DNA of 38,272 nt from the NCBI GenBank assembly GCA_027619595.1, contig JAQCHP010000035.1, positions 1 through 38,272 on the forward strand, read 5' to 3'. Position 1 is the first letter of the stretch; each line of letters begins with the position of its first letter. The notes beneath the pieces were generated by a model, which had not been told where the DNA came from, searched no databases, and was given only the letters and a program-made list of their open reading frames with translations. The position numbers were made by a program, and so were the translations under genes. This DNA comes from Planctomycetota bacterium (GTDB taxonomy: Bacteria; Planctomycetota; Planctomycetia; Pirellulales; Pirellulaceae). Below are positions 15,425-25,400 of this stretch, piece after piece.

Positions 15425-16699
15425 TTAGTCATGTAACTGAAACAGCCGCTTGAGCGCATCCAGCAGTCCGGCTGTATTTCCTTGCCGGGCTTCATCTCGA
15501 AGTGACTCGAGCGGTGGGTGCAGCAGCTTATTGACGAGCCGATCGAAGGACCGCGTGATTTCTCGTTGATCAGCTTCGGATACCTTTTCCAGTCGATTCC
15601 AGAGTCGGCGGAGTTCTCGATCCTTGGCAAGTTCGGCCTGCTCACGAAAACGGCGTATGGTCGGTGCTGAGTCGCGGTGCTGAAGTTCGGTCATGAACCG
15701 AACGGTTTCTGATTCGATAATTCGTTCCGCTTGAGGCCATTCCGCCTGGCGAGACTTTCGGTTCATTTCACAGACCGCTTGCAAATCATCCAGGCTATAG
15801 AGGTAAACGCTAGAAAATTCGCCTAGGTCTGCGGCAAAGTCTCGTGGCACTGCCAGATCGAGAACAAAGAGTGGGCGCTGATGCCGCCGACGACTCACGC
15901 TCCGATACATGTCACTCGTCACGATCGGCTGTGCAGCACCGGTTGTGCTAACCACGAGATCGGCTTCTGATAGCTGATCGACGAGGGAATCCCAATCGGC
16001 AACGACTGCACCCAATTGGGAGGCAAGCTGTTCCGCACGTTCGATATTTCGATTCATGACGGTAACGTGCCTCGCCCCCGCTTCGGTTAGGTACCGCAGG
16101 GTTTCTTGCCCCATTTCTCCCGCCCCGATCAACAGGACGCGCTTATCGTCCAAGCGGTCAAAAAAGCGGCTGACGAAATCTCCCACGGCGACGCTGGGGA
16201 CACTCACGCGTTTCTCATGAATGGCGGTCTGGGACGCTACCAGTTTCGCGACGCGAATGGCCGCCTGAAAACAGCTATGAATCAGCGGCCCGGCGGACTC
16301 ACCCGATTGGGCCATTTCGTAGGCCTGTTTTACCTGCGACAGAATTTGGGCTTCCCCCATCACCATACTGTCGAGACTCGCGGCCACGGTAAATAAGTGC
16401 CGTACGACTTGCTCGTCGGCGTAACGGTGCAAATCGGCTGTAATCTCCTTGGGCAATAGGCCATGGCAACTCGCCAGGAACTCAACGGCCTCTTGCGGAT
16501 TCGGCGCCGCAGCGTCTTGCTCGGATGCTGTATAAAACTCCACACGATTGCAAGTTGACAACAACACAGCTTCGGCGTCAGGAAACCTTTGACGGAATCG
16601 CTGCAGCGCATCGCTGATCTGCTCGCCCGTGAACGCTAGTTTTTCGCGGATACTGACATTGGCCGTACGGTGGCTGCAACCGATCATCTGAAGACGCAT
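15425..16699 (-). CDS. hemA: Glutamyl-tRNA reductase
   Basis: A 424-residue enzyme that reduces glutamyl-tRNA to glutamate-1-semialdehyde, the first committed step of C5 tetrapyrrole synthesis. The catalytic Cys50 is in LLSTCNRVEFYTA, the same position as in E. coli. The N-terminal motif GCSHRTANVSIREKLAF, the block MGEAQILSQVKQAYEMA, the NADPH site LLIGAGEMGQ and a C-terminal helical dimerisation domain follow in order. ATG 16699 shares its A with the TAA of the upstream gene (TAATG) and has GGAG eight bases before it, which decides the start. The product feeds haem and also siroheme, needed by the sulfite reductase at 3.9-5.6 kb. Confidence 0.96.
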   Translation of the reverse strand: MRLQMIGCSHRTANVSIREKLAFTGEQISDALQRFRQRFPDAEAVLLSTCNRVEFYTASEQDAAAPNPQEAVEFLASCHGLLPKEITADLHRYADEQVVRHLFTVAASLDSMVMGEAQILSQVKQAYEMAQSGESAGPLIHSCFQAAIRVAKLVASQTAIHEKRVSVPSVAVGDFVSRFFDRLDDKRVLLIGAGEMGQETLRYLTEAGARHVTVMNRNIERAEQLASQLGAVVADWDSLVDQLSEADLVVSTTGAAQPIVTSDMYRSVSRRRHQRPLFVLDLAVPRDFAADLGEFSSVYLYSLDDLQAVCEMNRKSRQAEWPQAERIIESETVRFMTELQHRDSAPTIRRFREQAELAKDRELRRLWNRLEKVSEADQREITRSFDRLVNKLLHPPLESLRDEARQGNTAGLLDALKRLFQLHD

Positions 16700-17601
16700 T
16701 AACGGGTCTCCGGATTTGGCAACTGCCCGGGCCATGCAGCCGGTGGCTGGATGGCGAACGACTGAGCGTGCTGGGTAGAGGACAACAACAAAATTGCCAA
16801 TACAACACCCAAGAAGACAAGGTTAGCAACCGTCAGGTATGCCACTTTACGACCCTGCCTAGCCGGTCGATACAACAAGCTGAAAAGATCGGCACTCAGA
16901 AGCCACACCAGGAGTAGCACGGAAGTCCATACGACAGGATCGCTCCATGGCACGCCAGCCAGTGAATCCTGCCGCAGGTAGAAATTGGCCAACACGCCAA
17001 CCAACAATCCCGCCAGCACAAATAAGCTAGACACCAACAAGCAACGTTCCGTCACTCGCTGCAGCCATTCGAGATTTGGCAACTGCAACCCCACCATCGT
17101 GGCCTGTTTACGTCGCAATAACTCGGACTGCAACAAATACATTAGTCCAGAAACGCTTCCTAGCAGCACCGCCCCGGTTCCCAGCAACAGACAAACTCCG
17201 TGCAGCGCAATCCACACACGTGAGGTCGTCCGTACGGGAAAGGAGACATCACTGGGTAACTGCCAAGCGATCAAAACCAGGGCTAACAACGGAAGCAAGA
17301 CGAATAGACCAGCGACCGTACGAGGTCGCCACAGAATCCAGAGACCACTCGCTAATCCAATTCCCCAGGCGAGCAACAACCACCACTGGTGCCAGCTTGC
17401 CAAGGGCGTGCCGTCACGAACTCCCTGCGCCAACTCTGCCGCGATATAAATGGTATGGAGCACCCACCCAATGCCCAGTGGCGTAAGTGTCCACCGTTCG
17501 GCAAGCTTTCCCGGAGCAAACTGACGTCGCAGCTCGATCGCGAATGCTAAGGAATAGCAAGTTATGAGGGCTGGCAGTAATAAGGTGAGGAAAATGCTCA
17601 T
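16699..17601 (-). CDS. HemX/CcsA-type cytochrome c assembly membrane protein
   Basis: A 300-residue inner-membrane protein with about eight hydrophobic segments spread along its length. It has the cytochrome-c-assembly (CcsA/HemX) plan: a central RVWIALHGVCLLLGTGAVLLGSVSG helix pair followed by a MYLLQSELLRRK loop, and aromatic-rich SWHQWWLLLAWG earlier. A full WWD haem-binding motif is not obvious, which fits the HemX subgroup. HemX proteins sit next to hemA in other bacteria and affect glutamyl-tRNA reductase levels. Here the gene overlaps hemA by one base, so the pair is translationally coupled. Regulation of HemA or haem handling is an inference from the family and the context. Confidence 0.82.
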   Translation of the reverse strand: MSIFLTLLLPALITCYSLAFAIELRRQFAPGKLAERWTLTPLGIGWVLHTIYIAAELAQGVRDGTPLASWHQWWLLLAWGIGLASGLWILWRPRTVAGLFVLLPLLALVLIAWQLPSDVSFPVRTTSRVWIALHGVCLLLGTGAVLLGSVSGLMYLLQSELLRRKQATMVGLQLPNLEWLQRVTERCLLVSSLFVLAGLLVGVLANFYLRQDSLAGVPWSDPVVWTSVLLLVWLLSADLFSLLYRPARQGRKVAYLTVANLVFLGVVLAILLLSSTQHAQSFAIQPPAAWPGQLPNPETR

Positions 17602-17617
17602 CGTTGATTTGCGCGGA

Positions 17618-18679
17618 TCACTCCGTCATGTCGGAATCGGGCGTCTCCAAACCGTACTGTTTTAGTTTTTTATGAAGCGTATTTCGATTGATCCCCAGGC
17701 GAGTTGCAGCTTTGGTTTGAACTTGATGGCACTGCCGCATAACTTGAACAATCAGCTCCCTTTCCACGCCATCCACGATCTGAGCATGAACACCCTGCGC
17801 ATCTTGCCCGGTGAATCGAAGCCCATGTGTCACAACTTCACGAGTAAATCGCTCTAGCTGATTCGTATTCGAATCGCCAAACGCTTGATCCCGTCCCCCC
17901 AGGATATTCTCCGGCAGTAATTCAACCGTCAACTCGTCCCCTTCCGCCAGCACAACAGCCCTTTCGATCGCATTTTGCAGTTCCCGAACATTACCAGGCC
18001 AATCATAACCTTGCATTGCCTGCAAAGCCTCACGTTGAATATGCACCACGAGTCGGTCATTGACTTCATTGTAATGATTCAAGAAGTGCCCGACGAGCGC
18101 AGGAATGTCTTCGCGGCGTTCGCGCAGGGGAGGCAAAGCGACAGGTACGACATTGAGCCGCCAGTAGAGATCTTCGCGAAATCTTTCTCCGGCAACTTCC
18201 TGCCGTAGATCGCGGTTGCTGGCGGCAATCAGGCGCGTATCGACACGAACCGTTTGTGTATCGCCGACTCGCTCAAATTCGCGTTCCTGCAATACTCGCA
18301 ACAACTTCACTTGCAAATGAGGGGTCGTTGAATTGATCTCATCAAGGAAGATCGTTCCGCCGTGGGCAGCTTCAAAACGACCCGTTCGATTGGCGACCGC
18401 GCCGGTAAATGCACCCCGCACGTGCCCAAAGAGCTCGCTCTCCAGCAAACTTTCACTCAGCGCCCCACAGTTAACCCGGACAAAGGGCCCACCGCTGCGA
18501 AGGCTCAACCTGTGGAGTGCACTGGCAACCAGTTCCTTCCCCGTGCCCGACTCACCTAACAGCAGCACAGAAGCATTGCTGCTCGCCACTTGGCGAATCA
18601 TTCGATACACCCGTTCCATGGCTGGACTCGCACCAATCAAACCAGCGATCGGAGGCCCGGTTGCGGAAAGGTAGTTCAA
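17618..18679 (-). CDS. Sigma-54-interacting transcriptional activator without a receiver domain
   Basis: A 353-residue bacterial enhancer-binding protein. The AAA+ domain begins at once (LIGASPAMERVYRMI, about residue 14). Walker A is GESGTGKE (42-49), the sigma-54 contact loop GAFTGA is at 89-94, Walker B is GTIFLDE (108-114), and an arginine-finger region with REDLYWRLNVVPV follows. A Fis-type helix-turn-helix, TKAATRLGINRNTLHKKL, lies at about 322-339. There is no N-terminal receiver, GAF or PAS domain, so activity must be controlled by amount or by a partner. The start is TTG 18679. No ATG lies between it and the upstream in-frame TGA, and ATG 18619 would cut into the AAA+ domain. It ends 16 bases before the HemX-like gene. 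Confidence 0.9.
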   Translation of the reverse strand: MNYLSATGPPIAGLIGASPAMERVYRMIRQVASSNASVLLLGESGTGKELVASALHRLSLRSGGPFVRVNCGALSESLLESELFGHVRGAFTGAVANRTGRFEAAHGGTIFLDEINSTTPHLQVKLLRVLQEREFERVGDTQTVRVDTRLIAASNRDLRQEVAGERFREDLYWRLNVVPVALPPLRERREDIPALVGHFLNHYNEVNDRLVVHIQREALQAMQGYDWPGNVRELQNAIERAVVLAEGDELTVELLPENILGGRDQAFGDSNTNQLERFTREVVTHGLRFTGQDAQGVHAQIVDGVERELIVQVMRQCHQVQTKAATRLGINRNTLHKKLKQYGLETPDSDMTE

Positions 18680-18757
18680 GGGGAGCAGTCCCGTCGTGAA
18701 TGAAAGCGGATGGGCTGATGAAATACCGTTGTCCCCGCCCCGGGTTCAGCATAACCG

Positions 18758-20653
18758 TCAATTCGCACCATGCGAAGCCGACTCGACAACGGCAATCAGC
18801 GACTGGACTGCAACTTGAAGGTCACCCGGACCGTGCAAACCCGCCGCAATTGCGGGGCGCTGGCGAACCGCAGAAAAAATCGCCGTCGATCCCCCCAGTG
18901 CACCCTGTTCCAACCACTTCAGGGAGCGCGTCGCATTCATCACGCGTTCCTCAGCCGTTATGGCATAAGGACCCTGCCGTTCGGTCAAATACGCAGCAAT
19001 CCTGCGCACTGCAGGCAGGTCTGTGGAAAAAAAACCGAGCGACTCAACTCCCCTGCGGATTTCAAATTCGGTCTGTGACGGACTCGGCGAGTCAGTAGGT
19101 TGAATCCACCACACTGGAAGTTGGCGAGTCCGGGGATTTTGCGCAAGCTGTTGAGTAAATTCGAGCGTCCCGGTATCCAACGGCCTCCACGCCAAAACGG
19201 CGATGTAGTCCGCCGCTGGCTCAAGATCGGCCGTGTGCAGATTGCGCAACGCAGCGAACGAACTGCCGACCGAGTCCGCGTCAAGTCCCGCGGAGCGCAG
19301 CCCGCTGGCTAAATCGAACCCAGCCGCACTTGGTCCGTCAATGATCAGGACCCTTGGCCGACCGCGTGTGGCGGCGAACCAGCCCAATTGATCGATCAGG
19401 CGGCTCGCCCCGGCATGTTGCTCGAGCGGAGTTATTCTCAACAGCGACTCCAACGCTGCGAAACGAACACGACGATTACTGTGCGCGAGCGACTTCCATA
19501 ACAGTGGGTCGGTTCGGTGGGCATCGCGTGCGTCCGCTGCTTCGAGTCGTCCAAAGGCTTCGATCGCGGCCACCAGCGCCAGCTCGGGAGCCTCTTTCCA
19601 ACCGCAGGCCAACGCGGCCGCCGCGCCGTCGACACCTTGGTGACGGACCATCGCGAGCGCCGAACGAGGGCCATCGGGCAACGGCTGACGCCAACCGGCT
19701 AGTTGTTTATCAAGATAGAGATTGATCAGCAGGTCGCACGCATGATCTTCGTTCGTGGCTTGCCCTGATTTCACCAACGTGCGGCTCCACATCCATGCTT
19801 GCCAACTCTGCTCCACTTCGGGCCGCACGACTTGAGTCACTAGCCGCGATCCGTTCCAACGCCAGATCTTCGCTTCGAGAGCCGGATGCTCCGCCGCCGT
19901 GCGTTCATACTCGGCCGCTCGACGCCAGGCGGTTTGCCTGCGATTCCGCCATAAATCAAGCGAATCTCCCGACAGGATCTTGTCGTCGATCTCCGTGAGC
20001 AGTTCGGCTGCCATTTCACGAACAGCTCCGTCACTCTCGTCCATCACGATCATGAGAGGCAAGATCGCCGCCGGACCGAGCATGCGAGCCAGTGATCTTC
20101 GGTGCTCGTGAGACAGATCCTGCGCCATTTCCAAAGCGATGGGGAGCACGTCGACTCCCGCCGTCCGCAATTTGTCCTCAGACTTTGAGCGCAGTTGCCC
20201 GGCGGACGCCCGCCATGCAATCAGCCGTTCGCGAATATTCTCGGCCGAAAACGACTCACGCCGAGCGACTTCCAACCACCGCACGACACGATTGCGGGAC
20301 GCCTCATCAAGCCCCGGCGATCGCCCTAGCTGCAGAAGTCGCAGCGTGCCCCAAGCGCGGACGACCGATTCTTGCTGCTCTGGTGACCAGGTTTCGGTGG
20401 CCATGAGCTTGACGGCATCTTCCGCGTATCCCAATCGAAGTAACGCCTCAACCGCCCCCAACAACTTTTCTGGATTCTGTCGATCGACGGTCAGCAACGC
20501 GAGCTTCGCCGCATCCTGCTCGTCGACGGACGGCCTGGGGGCTGGAGCAGGCTTCAGGGCCGATTGGCCCCGCCCGGAACGGGGCGCTGCTAGGAACAGA
20601 ATCGCCAGTGCGAGGTACAAGATCGTGCGGGAGCCCAAAGTTCCGGTTGCCAT
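18758..20653 (-). CDS. Exported helical-repeat (HEAT-like) protein with a degenerate receiver-like domain
   Basis: A 631-residue protein starting with a signal peptide (hydrophobic TILYLALAILFLAAP, then SGRGQS). Residues from about 40 to 420 are mostly helical with HEAT-like pairs, for example LPLMIVMDESDGAVREMAAELL and SNRRVRFAALESLLRI. Residues about 432-560 follow the strand order of a response-regulator receiver: VLIIDGPSAAG, DYIAVLAWRPLD, LAQNPRTRQLPVWWI. The phosphoacceptor Asp position reads Leu, and the conserved Thr and Lys are also missing. I chose ATG 20653, with AGGA five bases before it, because it places the signal peptide at the N-terminus. A longer frame to 20698 is open. The function is unknown. 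The exported location is inferred from the signal peptide. The next gene on this strand is the sigma-54 activator, 78 bases on. Confidence 0.78.
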   Translation of the reverse strand: MATGTLGSRTILYLALAILFLAAPRSGRGQSALKPAPAPRPSVDEQDAAKLALLTVDRQNPEKLLGAVEALLRLGYAEDAVKLMATETWSPEQQESVVRAWGTLRLLQLGRSPGLDEASRNRVVRWLEVARRESFSAENIRERLIAWRASAGQLRSKSEDKLRTAGVDVLPIALEMAQDLSHEHRRSLARMLGPAAILPLMIVMDESDGAVREMAAELLTEIDDKILSGDSLDLWRNRRQTAWRRAAEYERTAAEHPALEAKIWRWNGSRLVTQVVRPEVEQSWQAWMWSRTLVKSGQATNEDHACDLLINLYLDKQLAGWRQPLPDGPRSALAMVRHQGVDGAAAALACGWKEAPELALVAAIEAFGRLEAADARDAHRTDPLLWKSLAHSNRRVRFAALESLLRITPLEQHAGASRLIDQLGWFAATRGRPRVLIIDGPSAAGFDLASGLRSAGLDADSVGSSFAALRNLHTADLEPAADYIAVLAWRPLDTGTLEFTQQLAQNPRTRQLPVWWIQPTDSPSPSQTEFEIRRGVESLGFFSTDLPAVRRIAAYLTERQGPYAITAEERVMNATRSLKWLEQGALGGSTAIFSAVRQRPAIAAGLHGPGDLQVAVQSLIAVVESASHGAN

Positions 20654-20674
20654 AAAGGTCCTGGTTGCCAGAAA

Positions 20675-20714
20675 AGTATACGCAAGGTCGCCGCTCAACG
20701 ACTCGTCGTTGAGC
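20675..20714 (-). promoter_or_regulatory. Promoter with an operator-like palindrome
   Basis: GCTCAACGAC (20693-20702), a TC centre, and the exact reverse complement (20705-20714) make a 22-base near-perfect palindrome. On the minus strand a good -10, TATACT (20680-20675), follows about 12 bases later, 21 bases before ATG 20653. The palindrome therefore covers the -35 region, where no good -35 hexamer is seen. This is the usual place for a repressor site or for an activator that replaces the -35. Confidence 0.5.
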
Positions 20715-20811
20715 CTAGGGTCTCTGAATTCACGCGCGCGTGCCTGTAGTCATTGTACCTACGACTTGAGGATCGAGCACGGCAGATCGACGGACCAATT
20801 CCGAGTTCCCG

Positions 20812-20831
20812 CGGTGGGGAAAGCCCCGCCG
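20812..20831 (-). terminator. Candidate terminator after argH
   Basis: CGGTGGGG (20812-20819) pairs with CCCCGCCG (20824-20831), with one T-G wobble and a four-base loop. The hairpin lies about 63 bases beyond the argH stop. It lacks a T-run, so it may terminate only weakly or act as a 3'-end stabiliser. Confidence 0.45.
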
Positions 20832-20893
20832 ACCCGCAGATCAAGACTGACCTCTACCACCCCAACGCAGTGGCGAACCCAGGAATGGCCCTC

Positions 20894-22276
20894 TCAGGAA
20901 TTGCAAGCCAGACGGTTTTTCCAGTAAGCAACTTGAAATTCCACCTCCGGCGGCGCGGTTGAGCCGTAGCTCACGAACCGCCGAATGGCAGCGTCGACCC
21001 CCAACACGTCAGCAACATTCCCGGCGAGGGCCTCGTGCGCTGCTTGAAAGACATCGGTCGGCAACTGGCGAAGGGGTACCTTACGTTGCATGGCTTCCCG
21101 CACCAGTTGTCCAACGAGGTGATGTGCGGTCCGTTGAGGCACTTGCTGTTGAATTAGGTGTTCCATCAACGTGGTCGCATCCAAGTAGCCTTCTTCCAAC
21201 CGCTCGGCAATCACATCGCGACGCAATTCAGCGCCAGCCACCATGGGCGCCGCCAATTCCAAACAGGCCAGCACGGTATCTACTGAATCAAAAAGTGGCG
21301 GCTTGTCTTCTTGTAGGTCCCGGTTGTAGGCCAGGGGAAGCCCTTTGACGAGCACCATCAAGGCTTGTAGATTTCCCAGCACGCGGGCCGACTTGCCGCG
21401 AATCAATTCCAATACGTCCGGATTGACTTTCTGGGGCATGATCGACGAGCCCGTGCAAAAGGCTTGGGGAAGTCGTAGGAAAGAGAATTCTGACGTAGAC
21501 CACAGGATCCACTCCTCGGCCCAGCCGCTCAAGTGGGTGGCGAGCAATGCCAAGGTAAAGGCTAGTTCCAGCGCGAAGTCTCGGTCGCTGGAAACGTCCA
21601 GGCTGTTTCGAGCAACTCCCTCAAAACCTAGCGAATCGGCGACACGCTGCCGATCGATTGGCAAGCTAGTACCGGCGACAGCAGCCACACCGAGACTACA
21701 AACGTTGGCTCGCCGCCGACAGTCGGCCAGGCGACTCCGGTCGCGATCGAGTTTCTCACAGTACGCCAGCCAGTAGTGCGGGGCCAAGACAGGCTGAGCT
21801 CGTTGCAGATGCGTGTAGGCCGGCAATACGACGTCTCGGTCGGCGTCACAACGTCCAACGAACGCCATCTGAAGTTCGCCAATGGCTCGATCCAACGCAT
21901 CCACGCTATCTCGCACCCAAAGTCGTAAGTCTGTGGAGACTTGGTCGTTGCGACTACGTCCCGTGTGCAGCTTCCGCCCCACATCCCCCAATCGATCAAT
22001 CAGCGCCTGCTCTATGTGCATGTGAATATCTTCGAGTTCCGTGCGGAAGGCAAACTCACCACGATCCAACTCCCCTTCGATTTCCGCGAGCACCTTGTCG
22101 ATCTGGGCCTGCTCATCGGGGCGAATCAGCCCAACGTGCGCCAGCATTTCCGCATGCGCACGGGAACCGCGAATATCCTGGTGGTACATGCGATGGTCGA
22201 CCTGGATACTGGCGGTAAATTTCTCCACACGCTGGTCGGCTGCGGACTGAAACACGCCACTTCGAGACGGTGTCAT
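20894..22276 (-). CDS. argH: Argininosuccinate lyase
   Basis: A 460-residue enzyme of the fumarase/aspartase superfamily that splits argininosuccinate into arginine and fumarate, the last step of arginine synthesis. It opens with SGVFQSAADQRVEKFTASIQVDHRMYHQDIRGS as one expects, then has HTGRSRNDQVSTDLRLW, THLQRAQPV and the superfamily signature GSSIMPQKVNPD, whose Ser is the catalytic base in relatives. It is a cytosolic homotetramer in relatives. The frame is open to ATG 22360, but ATG 22276 gives the normal family start. It is divergent from carB, which supplies carbamoyl phosphate to the same pathway. Confidence 0.96.
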   Translation of the reverse strand: MTPSRSGVFQSAADQRVEKFTASIQVDHRMYHQDIRGSRAHAEMLAHVGLIRPDEQAQIDKVLAEIEGELDRGEFAFRTELEDIHMHIEQALIDRLGDVGRKLHTGRSRNDQVSTDLRLWVRDSVDALDRAIGELQMAFVGRCDADRDVVLPAYTHLQRAQPVLAPHYWLAYCEKLDRDRSRLADCRRRANVCSLGVAAVAGTSLPIDRQRVADSLGFEGVARNSLDVSSDRDFALELAFTLALLATHLSGWAEEWILWSTSEFSFLRLPQAFCTGSSIMPQKVNPDVLELIRGKSARVLGNLQALMVLVKGLPLAYNRDLQEDKPPLFDSVDTVLACLELAAPMVAGAELRRDVIAERLEEGYLDATTLMEHLIQQQVPQRTAHHLVGQLVREAMQRKVPLRQLPTDVFQAAHEALAGNVADVLGVDAAIRRFVSYGSTAPPEVEFQVAYWKNRLACNS

Positions 22277-22458
22277 ATTCACGGTGGGTGCGCTACTTTC
22301 GCAAAGAGGGAGGGGTAATATCTCACAATCGCCCGTTCTGACAAAACATTTCTGCAGCAAGGGTTGCCGGATCGTCGCGTATCATGTTAGGCTCAAGCGA
22401 TTTTAGCCACATTGGTAGCTCCCCCGCGACGGGCCTCACAACAAGGTGTCTAATCCCC

Positions 22459-25400
22459 GTGCCAAGACGCGAAGATATCCACAAAATCCTGCTTATCGGT
22501 TCCGGCCCCATCATCATCGGCCAAGCCTGCGAATTTGACTATTCTGGGACCCAGGCCTGCAAGGCGCTCCGCGAAGAAGGGTACGAAGTCGTGCTGGTCA
22601 ATTCGAACCCAGCCACCATCATGACCGACCCCAGTACGGCGGATCGAACCTATATCGAGCCTCTGGCGTGGGAAATCGTGGCCAAAGTCATCGAACGGGA
22701 ACGCCCCGATGCGATCCTTCCCACGCTCGGAGGTCAAACCGGCCTGAATTTAGCCATGGATCTCGACCACCATGGCATCTTGAAGAAATTCAACGTGCTG
22801 ATGATTGGTGCCAACCCCGAGGCCATCGCCAAGGCGGAGGAACGCGACAAGTTCAAGACGGCCATGGAAAAGATTGGCCTTGAATGCTGCCGTGGACGGA
22901 CAGTTCGCACACTCGAAGATGCCCGCGAGGCGATGAGCGAAGTCGGCCTACCATGCGTTGTGCGACCGAGTTTCACATTGGGGGGATCGGGCTCTGCCAT
23001 TGCCTACAATCGGGAAGAATTCGACGTTCTTGCGCGTCGAGGACTCGACCAGTCTCCGATCAGCGAGATTTTAGTGGAGGAGTCGGTACTGGGCTGGAAA
23101 GAGTACGAGATGGAGGTCATGCGGGACCTAGACGATAACGTCGTCATCATCTGCTCGATCGAAAACTTCGACCCCATGGGAATTCATACCGGAGACTCCA
23201 TTACGGTCGCCCCGGCCCAAACGCTCACCGACAAGGAATATCAACGAATGCGGGATGCGAGCATCGCCGTGATTCGAGAAATCGGAGTCGAAACGGGCGG
23301 TTCCAACATCCAGTTCGCGATTGAGCCACAGACGGGGCGGATGATCGTGATTGAAATGAATCCGCGCGTCAGTCGCAGCAGCGCGTTGGCATCGAAGGCA
23401 ACCGGGTTCCCGATTGCCAAGATCGCTGCCAAGCTCGCCGTCGGATACCGACTCCACGAGCTACCGAACGATATCACACGTAAAACGCGGGCCTGCTTCG
23501 AACCGACCATCGATTACGTTGTGACCAAAATTCCGCGATTTGCTTTCGAGAAATTCCCTGAAGCCGACTCCACGCTGACAACCCAAATGAAAAGCGTGGG
23601 TGAAACCATGGCGATCGGCCGAACGTTTAAGGAATCTTTCCAAAAAGCCCTGCGGGGACTCGAAGTGGGAGCCTTTGGTTTTGGCTGCGACCCGAAAGAC
23701 CTCTGGGAAACCGACCTGCAACCATCGAACGGAGAAATTGCCGCAAAAATTTCGCGGCCCAGCGCCGAACGCGTGTGGTATCTGCGATACGCATTGAAGG
23801 CAGGCTTTTCGATTTCCGAGATCTACGATCGGACCGCCATTGACCCGTGGTTTCTTGATCAGTTGTCGCAGATCGTAGAAATGGAAAATGAGCTGCGGGC
23901 TCGAGAGACTCTCGATCGCGTCGACGCCGAACAGATGCGGGCGGCGAAACGCATGGGATTCGCCGACCGTCAATTGGGACACATTTTTCGAACCGGTGAA
24001 CTTGATGTTCGCCGATATCGAAAACAAATGGGGATCCAAGTAACTTTTAAATCGGTTGACACCTGCGCAGCAGAATTCGAAGCCCATACGCCCTATTTTT
24101 ATTCGACGTATGAGGACGAAGATGAGGTCCCAGACAAGGTACCTGGACGCCGCAGGATTATCATTCTCGGCGGCGGGCCCAACCGAATTGGCCAAGGCAT
24201 TGAATTCGACTATTGCTGCTGCCACGCCAGCTATGCGCTGCGTGAACTGGGCATTGAGTCGATCATGGTCAATTCCAATCCGGAAACAGTAAGTACCGAC
24301 TACGACACAAGCGACTTGTTGTTTTTTGAACCACTCACGATCGAAGACGTGCTGAATATTTGTGATCGCGTGCAACCGGACGGAGTCATTGTGCAGTTCG
24401 GCGGGCAAACACCGCTCAATCTCGCGCGCGCACTCTGGAACGCCGGAGTTCCGATTATTGGCACGAGCGTCGATACGATCGAAGCCGCGGAGGACCGTGA
24501 GAAATTTCGGGTCATGCTAGAACAACTGGGACTGCACCAACCGGCCAACGGCATCGCACGCAACATGAGCGAAGCGCGTACGGTGGCCACCGAAGTTGGT
24601 TTCCCGGCACTGGTCCGGCCTAGTTTCGTCCTGGGAGGACGGGCCATGGAAATCTGCTACGACCAATCGCAATTTGACCGCTTCGTGACGGAGGCGTTTG
24701 TTGTGGCCGAAGGGCAACCTGTCCTGATCGACCGGTTCTTGGAAGACGCGACAGAAGTTGATGTGGACGCGATCGCCGACGGAACCCGAGTCGTGGTTGC
24801 CGGCATCATGGAGCACATCGAGGAAGCCGGAGTCCATTCCGGAGATTCAGCCTGTGCCATCCCTTCTTTCAGCCTACCCACGGCCGTCGAAGAAGAAATC
24901 CGGAACGCAACGGTGGCCTTGGCAAGGGCACTGCAAGTTGTCGGGCTCATGAACGTTCAGTTCGCCGTCAAGCGTGAATCCGAGACCTTCAAAGTTTATG
25001 TGCTGGAGGTCAACCCTCGCGCGAGTCGCACCGTTCCCTTTGTGGCCAAAGCGACGGGATTGCCCATTGCCAAAGTCGCCGCAAAAATCATGGCGGGGCA
25101 GACGCTGCAAGAATTAGGCATCCACAGCCAGCCGATTCCCATGCGTGTGTCCGTCAAAGAAAGCGTTTTCCCCTTCCGAAAATTCGCCGGAGTCGATATC
25201 GTGCTGGGTCCGGAGATGCGAAGCACCGGCGAAGTCATGGGCGTCAGTGATCGATTTTCGATCGCCTTCGCGAAAAGCCAGCTAGCGGCAGGCGTTGTCC
25301 TGCCCAGTTCCAAACAGCCATCGGGAAAAATATTTGTTAGTGTGTCAAAACGTCACAAGCATCAGATCGTCACCTTTTGCCGCCGATTACATACGATGGG

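Noticed and set aside
20139-20927. 262-residue plus-strand frame opposite the helical-repeat protein
   Set aside because: Its composition (Ser, Arg, Ala) is that of an antisense shadow. The minus-strand frame has a signal peptide, ribosome site and promoter.
23461-24408. 315-residue minus-strand frame inside carB
   Set aside because: The plus strand carries intact carbamoyl-phosphate synthase motifs over the whole stretch, so this is a shadow frame.
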